40,636 nt of DNA from Scatosoma sp045656625 (GTDB lineage Bacteria; Bacillota; Clostridia; Christensenellales; Borkfalkiaceae), in NCBI GenBank assembly GCA_045656625.1, contig JAZORL010000176.1, forward strand, positions 1 through 40,636, written 5' to 3'. Positions within the stretch are counted from its first letter, which is position 1; each line of letters starts with the position of its first letter. Below the pieces are notes generated by a model. The model saw only the letters and a list, made by a program, of their open reading frames with translations. It ran no database searches and had not been told where the DNA came from. Of this stretch, positions 17,474 to 24,392 are shown one piece after another. A program made the position numbers and the translations under genes.

Positions 17474-19455
17474 TGGCTGACGTAAAAACGCAAAAACCTG
17501 TCGCAATGCCCAAAGGTCCTATGCGTGGACGAGGTATGCCTGTTCCAAAAGGAATGATTAAAAAGGGTACGTTTGGCAGACTTATAAAAACGGGTTTCCA
17601 ATATTATAAATGGCGTTTGATTTTCGTGATCACGTTCATTATCCTCAACTCGGTGGGGAGCTTGGTTTCGTCCGTGTATATGCAACGGCTCGTGGATAAG
17701 GTAATCACGCCTGCGCTGGAAAACGGCTTAAATTCCGAAATCAAAGCGACCCTGGTAGGCTTGATTATCATGATGTGCACCGTGTACGGGCTTGTCACGC
17801 TGACCTCTTTCCTATATACGAGAATCATGGCGACGGTCACGCAAGGACTTTTATACCACCTGCGCACGGATATGTTTGCGAAGATGCAAACCCTTCCGAT
17901 TAAGTATTTCGATACGCATGCGCACGGCGATATTATGAGTACCTACACCAACGATACCGACGCGACTCGCCAACTCATAGGGCAAAGCTTGCCTACGATT
18001 TTGAGCAACTCGCTCACCCTGATTTTGTCGATTGTGTTGATGCTCACGTACAGCTTTTGGCTGTCGCTGGTTGTCTTTATAAGCACCGTTTTGATGACGG
18101 TCGTCGTCAAAAAAATCGGCGGAAATAGCGCAAAGAATATGGTCGCTCAACAGACCTCGCTTGCCGTTGAGGAAGGCTTCGTCGAAGAGATGATGAAGGG
18201 GCAAAAGGTCGTCAAAGTCTTTACGCACGAGGAAAAGGCGAAGGAAGACTTCGACAAGCTCAATGAAAAGCTTTTCAAAGACAGTGAAAGAGCGCATATT
18301 TTTGGGAATATTTTAGGTCCGATACTGGGTAATATCGGGAATTTCACCTACGTACTTTTGTCGATTATCGGCGGTGCGTTGTACGCATTTGACGTGACGA
18401 ACGTGAGTTTGGCGACCCTTTTTGGGGGTACGACGGTGATGGGGATCGGTACGATTGTGCTTTTCCTTGGTATGTCTCGAAATTTTGCACAAATTGTCAA
18501 CCAAATGTCTCAACAAATCTCGATGATAGCCATGGGGCTTGCAGGGGCGAGCCGTGTCTTCACGCTCATGGACGAAACGCCCGAGAGCTACGATGGGTAC
18601 GTGACCCTCGTGCATGCGAAAAAGGGCGAAAACGGGAACTTATGCGAAACGGACGAAAGAACGGGGCTTTGGGCGTGGAAACATTTCCACAAAGCGGACG
18701 GCACGACGACGTACACCGAGCTTCGCGGCGATATCGTGATGGATATGGTGGACTTTTGCTACGTACCCGAAAAGCAAGTGCTTACCGACGTCACGCTGTA
18801 TGCAAAGCCAGGGCAAAAGATTGCCTTCGTTGGCGCGACCGGCGCAGGGAAAACGACGATTACCAACCTTATCAACCGTTTCTACGATATCGCGGACGGA
18901 AAAATCCGTTACGACGGCATCAATATCAACAAAATCCGCAAGTCCGACTTGCCCCGCTCGCTCGGCATTGTTTTGCAGGAAACCAATCTTTTCACAGGTA
19001 CGGTAATGGACAACATTCGCTATGGTAGATTGGACGCAACGGATGAGGAATGTATTGCGGCGGCAAAGCTTGCCAATGCGGATGATTTCATCACTCGTTT
19101 GCCCGACGGCTATAATACGATGTTGACCAACAACGGCGCAAACCTTTCGCAAGGACAAAGACAGCTCCTTTCGATTGCACGTGCGGAAGTCGCAGATGCT
19201 CCCGTGATGATTTTGGACGAGGCAACTTCGTCGATCGATACGCGTACGGAAGCGCTCGTGCAAGACGGTATGGATAAACTCATGCACGGAAGAACGGTAT
19301 TCGTTATTGCGCATAGACTTTCCACCGTGCGCAATTCCAACGCCATCATGGTGCTTGACCACGGTAAAATCATCGAACGTGGCACGCACGAACAGCTTCT
19401 TGAGCAGAAGGGGACGTATTATCAGTTGTATACTGGTGCTTTCGAGCTTGAATAA
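17473..19455 (+). CDS. ABC exporter half-transporter with canonical ATPase site
   Basis: 660 residues. A basic, proline- and glycine-rich N-terminus (about 45 residues) precedes the six-helix membrane domain. An extra region of about 50 residues with DGYVTLVHAKKGENG and TGLWAWKHFHK lies between the membrane and ATPase domains; I recall similar segments in other clostridial homologues. The ATPase domain has Walker A GATGAGKT, Walker B VMILDEATSSID with the catalytic Glu, and H-loop FVIAHRLSTV. Its signature is LSQGQRQ, not LSGGQ. Paired with the upstream subunit, this gives one full site (Walker A/B here plus VSGGQ there) and one degenerate site, as expected for an asymmetric exporter. Confidence 0.92.
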   Translation: MADVKTQKPVAMPKGPMRGRGMPVPKGMIKKGTFGRLIKTGFQYYKWRLIFVITFIILNSVGSLVSSVYMQRLVDKVITPALENGLNSEIKATLVGLIIMMCTVYGLVTLTSFLYTRIMATVTQGLLYHLRTDMFAKMQTLPIKYFDTHAHGDIMSTYTNDTDATRQLIGQSLPTILSNSLTLILSIVLMLTYSFWLSLVVFISTVLMTVVVKKIGGNSAKNMVAQQTSLAVEEGFVEEMMKGQKVVKVFTHEEKAKEDFDKLNEKLFKDSERAHIFGNILGPILGNIGNFTYVLLSIIGGALYAFDVTNVSLATLFGGTTVMGIGTIVLFLGMSRNFAQIVNQMSQQISMIAMGLAGASRVFTLMDETPESYDGYVTLVHAKKGENGNLCETDERTGLWAWKHFHKADGTTTYTELRGDIVMDMVDFCYVPEKQVLTDVTLYAKPGQKIAFVGATGAGKTTITNLINRFYDIADGKIRYDGININKIRKSDLPRSLGIVLQETNLFTGTVMDNIRYGRLDATDEECIAAAKLANADDFITRLPDGYNTMLTNNGANLSQGQRQLLSIARAEVADAPVMILDEATSSIDTRTEALVQDGMDKLMHGRTVFVIAHRLSTVRNSNAIMVLDHGKIIERGTHEQLLEQKGTYYQLYTGAFELE

Positions 19456-19465
19456 AATAGAGAAT

Positions 19466-19498
19466 ACGCGGCGCAATACTTCGTTGCGCTGCGTTTTT
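19466..19498 (+). terminator. Intrinsic terminator of the ABC exporter operon
   Basis: An 11-bp stem (19466-19476 with 19484-19494, one G-T wobble) around a 7-nt loop, followed by TTTTT. It lies 10 nt after the exporter stop codon. Confidence 0.85.
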
Positions 19499-19672
19499 CT
19501 TGCTCACGTACGCTTAGTACGCTCCCATCGAAAAGCCTCGCGCGCCTTGTCTTGCTTGCGTCTTGCTCTATTTTTGCAATAAAAAAAGAACGTGTGAAAA
19601 AGAGTTTGTCGCTCCGCGCGCTTTGCTCGCACCTTCGCATAATAGGGCAATGCGGTGCAATCTTAAAAGTGT

Positions 19673-19705
19673 AAAAAACAACGGCTGTTCAAGCCGTTGT
19701 TTTTT
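19673..19705 (+). terminator. Second terminator, symmetric hairpin
   Basis: Perfect 14-bp stem AAAAAACAACGGCT with its complement, loop GTTCA, ending in a T6 run. With A6 at its 5' side it would terminate in both directions. No gene is obviously served by it. Confidence 0.75.
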
Positions 19706-19713
19706 GTGTAATC

Positions 19714-19744
19714 CCCACTTGAAAAATCTTCAAGTGGGATTTTT
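19714..19744 (+). terminator. Third terminator hairpin
   Basis: Perfect 10-bp stem CCCACTTGAA (19714-19723) with 19729-19738, loop AAATC, followed by ATTTTT. Confidence 0.7.
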
Positions 19745-19755
19745 ACGAAAAAGTA

Positions 19756-19784
19756 TTTCTATTTTTTGACGAGTATGCTATAAT
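19756..19784 (+). promoter_or_regulatory. Extended -10 promoter of the XRE membrane regulator
   Basis: TATAAT (19779-19784) with the extended TG at 19776-19777. The -35 position (TTTCTA, 19756) is poor; a TTGACG at 19766 is too close to serve this -10. Confidence 0.65.
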
Positions 19785-19813
19785 AAGCACAAAGAAATCG
19801 AAGGGAGCAAACT

Positions 19814-20869
19814 ATGAAAAATACGTTTGGCGAATTTTTGAAAGAAAAACGTTTGGAGAAAAACCTCACGCAAAAGGATTTGGCAGAGCGATTATTCGTG
19901 TCGGCGTCGGCGGTGAGTAAGTGGGAAAAGGACGTTGCGCATCCCGATATTACACTTTTGCCAAAGCTTTCGGAAATTTTGGGGGTGACGGAACACGAGC
20001 TTATTACGGCAAGTGTGGATAAACAAGCGCGATTGGAAAAAACGCAGGCGAGAAAATGGCGCGCGCTTTCTTTTTCTTGGAGTTTGTTCTTTTATATTGC
20101 CTATGCGCTTGCGTTAATACCTTGTTTTATTTGCAATTTGGCGATAGATAAAACGCTTTCGTGGTTTTGGATTGTGGCGGCTGCGTTGTCGCTCGCATTT
20201 ACGTTTACGAACTTGCCGAAATTGATTAGAAAAAATCGCTTATTATGGGTTCCGCTTTCTATGCTTGTTTCGCTTTATCTTTTGCTTGCCGTTTGCGCAA
20301 TTTATAGCAAAGGGGATTGGTTTTGGGTTGCTGTGTTATCCATTTTGCTTGGTTTCTTAATTATTTTCACGCCTACGTATATTGCACATTATAAAATCTT
20401 TTCCAAAGTGAGAAAATATAACGATTTCATCACCGTTGGCGTGGCGTTTATTCTATTGAATATTTTGCTGATTACGTGCAATTTTTATAGCGTGGCAAAC
20501 GGGTATGTAGAGAAACATTGGTATTTGAAAATCGGTCTACCCGTCACCGTCAGCGTTTACGCAATTTTGAACGTATTTTTGAGCGTGCGTTTTCTTAAAA
20601 TCAATCGTTTCTTGAAAACGAGCGTGGTGTTGTTCCTCATCAATCTACTTTATTGCATTATACCTATCGCCGTGCGAACGAAGAACGTGCACTTGCAAAA
20701 GGATCTTGAAGAATTGAAATTTTATAAAGCGGATTTCTCGAAATGGAGTGCGGAGTTATTCATTGAAAGGAATATCCATTGCATTGTCTTTTTAACGATT
20801 GCGGCATTAGGACTTATATTCTTAATCGTAGGCTTGATACGGTGGCGCTTAAAAAAGAAAAAAGTGTAA
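19814..20869 (+). CDS. XRE-family DNA-binding regulator with eight membrane segments
   Basis: 351 residues, with AAGGGAG (19801-19807) six bases before ATG 19814. The N-terminus is a helix-turn-helix of the Cro/C1 type (LTQKDLAERLFVSASAVSKWE, residues about 18-38; domain about 4-62). From residue 85 to 342 there are eight hydrophobic segments (about 85-110, 114-133, 141-162, 167-188, 203-225, 236-259, 266-286, 320-341), then a basic tail. This suggests a one-component membrane-bound regulator that senses something in or near the membrane. Target and ligand are unknown. It could act on the adjacent exporter, whose promoter has a palindrome, but that is a guess from position. Confidence 0.85.
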   Translation: MKNTFGEFLKEKRLEKNLTQKDLAERLFVSASAVSKWEKDVAHPDITLLPKLSEILGVTEHELITASVDKQARLEKTQARKWRALSFSWSLFFYIAYALALIPCFICNLAIDKTLSWFWIVAAALSLAFTFTNLPKLIRKNRLLWVPLSMLVSLYLLLAVCAIYSKGDWFWVAVLSILLGFLIIFTPTYIAHYKIFSKVRKYNDFITVGVAFILLNILLITCNFYSVANGYVEKHWYLKIGLPVTVSVYAILNVFLSVRFLKINRFLKTSVVLFLINLLYCIIPIAVRTKNVHLQKDLEELKFYKADFSKWSAELFIERNIHCIVFLTIAALGLIFLIVGLIRWRLKKKKV

Positions 20870-20901
20870 AAAAGAACGGCTGCAAAATAGCCGTTCTTTT
20901 T
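20869..20901 (+). terminator. Bidirectional terminator between the XRE gene and the PHP gene
   Basis: Perfect 13-bp stem AAAAAGAACGGCT with its complement, 7-nt loop GCAAAAT, T-run on both strands. It ends the XRE gene (+) and the glnH-type operon (-), whose last stop codon is at 20905. Confidence 0.88.
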
Positions 20902-20904
20902 ATG

Positions 20905-21669
20905 TTAGAAAAATGGTTTTTCTATTAGTTTTAATCCGAATTTATCGACAAGCTCGTGCGCCTTTTGCAAGGTAGCGGGATCGTTGACCGATTCGCTCTC
21001 GTGGGAATCTAAACCAAAGACCATTTCGTTGCCCACGTTCGCCGCAATTTTCAAAAGCGCATCGTTGGGATAGCAACGGTTTGTCCGAATGCCCAGGAAA
21101 TTGATTTCCAAGGGGATACTCATATTTTTTGCGCCCTTGCAAAGCCGTGTGTATTCTCGTTCCACCGCTTCGGGGGAATAATGCGCCCCTGCGATATCGG
21201 GATGGGCGAGATAGAGGAAATCCCCCGTAGCAAGTCCTGCAAGTACCTGCGTGACGTATGCAGACAATTCCTCGTCCGTCTTTAAGCGATTGTGGACGGG
21301 TTGATTGTTTAATTCGTTGCCGAGAAAGTGCTGACCAAGAATCAAATAATCGGGCTTAACCGACCGCAAAAACTCGATTTCTTCCTTGTGATAATCGGGA
21401 TAATATTCGAGCTCAAAGCCGCATAAAATACGGATATCTTTTTCGTATTCTTTGGCAAGCGCGCGTACCGTGTCCGCATACAACTCGATTTCGTCCCGTT
21501 TCATACGGAAGCAGGATTGAAAATCGGTGTCAGGAAAAAGGTAGGGGGCGTGGTCGGAAAAACCGAACGTTTGAATCCCTGCCTCAATCGCTTTTTCCAC
21601 GTATTCCCGCTCGGGGGCAAGCGATGCATGATTGCAACGCGCCGTGTGCGTATGGTAATTATACAGCAT
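20905..21669 (-). CDS. PHP-domain phosphoesterase, histidinol-phosphatase (HisK/HisJ) type
   Basis: Start at the ATG complementary to 21667-21669, which overlaps the ATPase-gene stop by one base (TGATG); a TTG one codon upstream is the alternative. 254 residues. Metal-binding motifs of the PHP family are visible: HTHTARCNHA at the N-terminus, FSDHAP, GFELEYYP, LGQHF, LAHPDI and GLDSHE near the C-terminus. The best match is the HisK-type histidinol-phosphate phosphatase of histidine biosynthesis, but PHP enzymes vary in substrate. It is translationally coupled to an amino acid transporter operon, not to his genes, which leaves the substrate open. Confidence 0.85.
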   Translation of the reverse strand: MLYNYHTHTARCNHASLAPEREYVEKAIEAGIQTFGFSDHAPYLFPDTDFQSCFRMKRDEIELYADTVRALAKEYEKDIRILCGFELEYYPDYHKEEIEFLRSVKPDYLILGQHFLGNELNNQPVHNRLKTDEELSAYVTQVLAGLATGDFLYLAHPDIAGAHYSPEAVEREYTRLCKGAKNMSIPLEINFLGIRTNRCYPNDALLKIAANVGNEMVFGLDSHESESVNDPATLQKAHELVDKFGLKLIEKPFF

Positions 21670-22553
21670 CAAAGCACCTTCGACAAAAATTCTTTCAAAC
21701 GTTCGTTCTTCGGGTTCGAGAAGAATTCTTTAGGTTCGCTCTCTTCCTTGATAACCCCTTCGTCAATGAAGACGACGCGGTTTGCCACTTCTTTCGCAAA
21801 GCCCATTTCGTGGGTGACTACGACCATGGTCATGCCGTCCTTTGCAAGTTCGCTCATAACGGCGAGTACCTCGCCGACCATTTCAGGGTCAAGCGCAGAG
21901 GTGGGTTCGTCGAAAAGAAGTACGTCGGGTTCCATTGCAAGCGCACGCACGATGGCGATACGTTGCTTTTGACCGCCCGAAAGGGTGGAGGGATACGCAT
22001 CTGCTTTATCCGCCAGCCCGACCTTTTCCAAAAGGTTGAGTGCAAGCTTTTGTGCATCGTCCTTGGGCATCTTTTTAAGCTTCATCGGGGCAAGCGTGAT
22101 ATTTTGCATTACGGTGAGGTGGGGGAACAGGTTAAACTGTTGGAACACCATACCAATCTTTTGGCGTTGCTTATCGATATTTTTATTCGCCTGCTTTTCG
22201 ATCGCTTTTTCGATTTTACGAAGGGTGAGATATTCCGCCTCGACCGCTTTATATTTAGCCTGAGCCTCTTCGTCGAAAAGCTTTTGTTTTTTCAAGGCGA
22301 GCAACGCTTTCATTTCGCGTTTTAAGTATACTCGTTCGTTCTTGTAAAGGTATTCGCCGTTCAAAACGATTTGACCGACGGTAGGGGTTTCGAGCATATT
22401 CAAGCAACGAAGGAAGGTGGACTTACCGCACCCCGAAGGACCGATAATTGCGACCACGTCCCCCTTGTTGATATCGATCGTCACGCCTTGCAACACTTTC
22501 AAGGACTTGAAGGATTTATGCAAATCTTTCACGGAAAGAATTTTATCGTTCAT
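21669..22553 (-). CDS. Polar amino acid ABC transporter ATPase (GlnQ-like) with an insertion
   Basis: Start chosen at the ATG complementary to 22551-22553 (MNDKILSVKDLHKSF), with AGAGGT upstream inside the permease gene; 294 residues, against about 240-250 for GlnQ/HisP. Walker A is GPSGCGKS (38-45), the Q-loop MVFQQFNLFPHL (about 135-146), signature LSGGQKQR (191-198), Walker B VLLFDEPTSALD (211-222) and H-loop VVTHEM (245-250). All are intact, so it should hydrolyse ATP. From Walker A Lys to the Q-loop there are about 94 residues compared with 44 in E. coli GlnQ. The extra residues (about 69-128) are charged and helical (KREMKALLALKKQKLFDEE). It overlaps the permease gene by 11 nt. Confidence 0.93.
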   Translation of the reverse strand: MNDKILSVKDLHKSFKSLKVLQGVTIDINKGDVVAIIGPSGCGKSTFLRCLNMLETPTVGQIVLNGEYLYKNERVYLKREMKALLALKKQKLFDEEAQAKYKAVEAEYLTLRKIEKAIEKQANKNIDKQRQKIGMVFQQFNLFPHLTVMQNITLAPMKLKKMPKDDAQKLALNLLEKVGLADKADAYPSTLSGGQKQRIAIVRALAMEPDVLLFDEPTSALDPEMVGEVLAVMSELAKDGMTMVVVTHEMGFAKEVANRVVFIDEGVIKEESEPKEFFSNPKNERLKEFLSKVL

Positions 22554-23235
22554 TTTTCGCAAACCTCTTTTCCATAATTTTAATTAGCCCTGTAATAATC
22601 AAGACGATAACGAGATACGTGAGTGCCAAGACGATATAGGGAATGAAGTATTCAAACGAGGAATCAGCAAGAGATTTTAACGCTTTCGTAACGTCCATCA
22701 ACGCGATAAACGAGAGGACGGAGGTTTCTTTGATGAGCGTAATAAACTCATTGCCGAGTGTGGGTAAAATATTTTTAATGGCTTGCGGCAAGATAATACG
22801 CGTCATAGACGGGACGAAGCCAAAGCCCAAGGAACGGCTGGCTTCCATTTGTCCTTTATCTACGGCATTAATACCGCTTCGAAGAATTTCCGCCATATAA
22901 GCGGCACTATTCAAACCAAAAATAAATACTGCTTCCGCAACAGGCTCGATGTTCAAGCCCATCATCGGGAAAAGCGCATAATGAAGAAGCAAAAGTTGCA
23001 CCGTCATAGGCGTTCCGCGGAAGAGTGCTACGTATACGTCGAAAAACTTTTCAGCGATTTTAAGGGGTACGTTTTTACGGGGAATAATTTTTACGGTCGC
23101 AATAATCGCCCCGAGAAGAAAGCCTATTACAAGACCAAACACCGCAATGATTGCGGTGTTTTTAAGCCCAGTAAAATAATCTTTATATCCCTTATACGTA
23201 ATAAAATACTCGTAAAAGATATCGTAATTAGTCAT
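22543..23235 (-). CDS. Polar amino acid ABC transporter permease (HisM/GlnP family)
   Basis: 230 residues with about five hydrophobic segments. The N-terminal membrane segment is TAIIAVFGLVIGFLLGAIIA. The permease signature region reads RGTPMTVQLLLLHYALFP, and the EAA loop that contacts the ATPase is visible as EASRSLGFGFVPSMTRIILPQA. It forms the membrane channel, probably as a homodimer, for uptake of an amino acid delivered by the upstream lipoprotein. It starts 19 nt after the binding-protein stop, with AAGGAA as ribosome binding site, and overlaps the ATPase gene at its end. Confidence 0.95.
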   Translation of the reverse strand: MTNYDIFYEYFITYKGYKDYFTGLKNTAIIAVFGLVIGFLLGAIIATVKIIPRKNVPLKIAEKFFDVYVALFRGTPMTVQLLLLHYALFPMMGLNIEPVAEAVFIFGLNSAAYMAEILRSGINAVDKGQMEASRSLGFGFVPSMTRIILPQAIKNILPTLGNEFITLIKETSVLSFIALMDVTKALKSLADSSFEYFIPYIVLALTYLVIVLIITGLIKIMEKRFAKNER

Positions 23236-23254
23236 TATAAAAGTTCCTTAAATC

Positions 23255-24112
23255 TTATCTGTTGATGCTTTCTGCAATAAGAAGGGAAGGTTGAAGGTCG
23301 AGGATAACAGCGTCGATCTTTTCATTGGAAAGGTCTTTCATCGCAAGTGCGCCCGTCGTGTAGCCGTTCGTCGTCAAGTTTTTGAAACCAGGATAGCCGA
23401 AGCCTTCGTCGCCCTTGGAATACATATAACCCGTCGTACCGTTTTGCGTACCGATTTTATAGCTCTTACCTTTCGTTGCAAGGATAGCTTCTACTTCAGC
23501 AGCCGTCGTGCAGTTGTCAAAGGTCTTGTCGCTTTCAAGTACGGTGATAACTTGCGCGGAAGAATAGTAGGGGGTAGCGAAATTAACTTGTTGAAGTCTC
23601 GTTTCGTTTACCGTCATGCCTGCCATACCGATATCGCTTTCGCCCGTTTTAACGCTGGAGATGATGGAGTCGAATTCCATATCATAAACGAAAAGGGTTT
23701 TGCCGAGTTCTTGTGCGATATTGTATGCGATTTCTACGTCAACGCCGCTAAAGTAAACGCCTTTCTTATATTCGAAGGGAGGGAATGCCGCGTTCGTCGC
23801 CATAATGAAATCACCATCTTTGGGCGAGCTCGATTTATTTTCATAGGTGAAATCGGAGTTGCCGTCGAAGTAGGAATTGATAAGGGTATCAAGGCTGCCG
23901 TCCTTCGTCCAATTGTCGAGCATAGCGTTTACTTCTTCGAGCAAGGTCGTATTTTCCTTTGCAATAGCAAACGCATAATCTTCAGCCGTAAGGTAGATAT
24001 CTTTCATAACCTTTACGTCTTTGCCTTTCGAGCTGCCGCAGCCTGCGAAGCCGAACGTTGCTACTGCCGCGATCGTTGCCATAACGGTTGCCAAAATTTT
24101 CTTGAGTTTCAT
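23255..24112 (-). CDS. Amino acid-binding lipoprotein with circularly permuted SBP_bac_3 fold
   Basis: Start at the ATG complementary to 24110-24112, preceded by AAGGAG; 285 residues. Residues 1-24 are a lipoprotein signal peptide and the lipobox FAGC puts the lipidated cysteine at 25. The usual family-3 binding protein begins with a strand like MATNAAFPPFEY, but here that motif is at 104-115. Residues 42-82, EDYAFAIAKENTTLLEEVNA followed by a segment ending DTLINSYF, look like the normal C-terminal return into lobe 1. The protein ends at DAVILDLQPSLLIAESINR, where a normal member would cross back into lobe 1. The family signature is SGVDVEIAYNIAQEL. It should capture an amino acid outside the membrane and deliver it to the permease. 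The fold order is unusual and is reported as a finding. Confidence 0.9.
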   Translation of the reverse strand: MKLKKILATVMATIAAVATFGFAGCGSSKGKDVKVMKDIYLTAEDYAFAIAKENTTLLEEVNAMLDNWTKDGSLDTLINSYFDGNSDFTYENKSSSPKDGDFIMATNAAFPPFEYKKGVYFSGVDVEIAYNIAQELGKTLFVYDMEFDSIISSVKTGESDIGMAGMTVNETRLQQVNFATPYYSSAQVITVLESDKTFDNCTTAAEVEAILATKGKSYKIGTQNGTTGYMYSKGDEGFGYPGFKNLTTNGYTTGALAMKDLSNEKIDAVILDLQPSLLIAESINR

Positions 24113-24161
24113 AGTTTTATTCTCCTTTTTTACTTTGTGACAAAGTTTATTTATGAAGCCT

Positions 24162-24190
24162 ATTTTATACCTTATTTTATAATAAGTCAA
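24162..24190 (-). promoter_or_regulatory. Promoter of the amino acid transporter operon
   Basis: On the minus strand TTGACT (complement of 24185-24190), 17-nt spacer, TAAAAT (complement of 24162-24167). Phased A-tracts lie just upstream. Confidence 0.65.
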
Positions 24191-24210
24191 TCAATTTTCA
24201 TCAAAAAAAT

Positions 24211-24230
24211 ACTTTTTTTCACTTTTTTTC
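24211..24230 (-). repeat. Tandem 10-bp A-tract repeat upstream of the amino acid transporter promoter
   Basis: The plus strand has ACTTTTTTTC twice in tandem, so the minus strand has two A7 tracts exactly one helical turn apart, 21-40 bases beyond the -35. A third A/T tract (24203-24209) lies between. This fits an UP element or intrinsic bend. Confidence 0.55.
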
Positions 24231-24327
24231 AACGTTTGAATGTATAAATGTATAAAAGAAATGAATATAACGCATAAAAGTATTTTTCGTCTTAAAAGCA
24301 AGGTTTTTTCAGAGAGGGTGGAAAATC

Positions 24328-24356
24328 TTGATTTTTTAAGAAAACTATGCTATAAT
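24328..24356 (+). promoter_or_regulatory. SigA promoter of tgt
   Basis: TTGATT (24328-24333), 17-nt spacer, perfect TATAAT (24351-24356) with extended TG (24348-24349). It is divergent from the amino acid transporter promoter in a 280-nt gap. Confidence 0.85.
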
Positions 24357-24392
24357 AAATAGCGCAAAAAGTAGAAAAAGGAGCAGGAAAAA

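Larger units (their letters stand above)
19456..19813 (+). other. 358-nt gene-free spacer with three terminators and an unexplained GC-rich segment
   Basis: Three terminator hairpins (19466, 19673, 19714) and the promoter of the next gene account for the ends. Bases 19499-19672 hold nothing I recognise: no ribosome binding site with a plausible frame. There is a direct repeat GTACGCT at 19508 and 19517, and GC-rich runs such as GCTCCGCGCGCTTTGCTCGC. Confidence 0.6.

Noticed and set aside
23255..24112. Frameshift or truncation as the explanation for the odd binding protein
   Set aside because: The frame is open from lipobox to stop, the missing C-terminal segment is present intact at the N-terminus, and only 19 nt separate the stop from the permease start.
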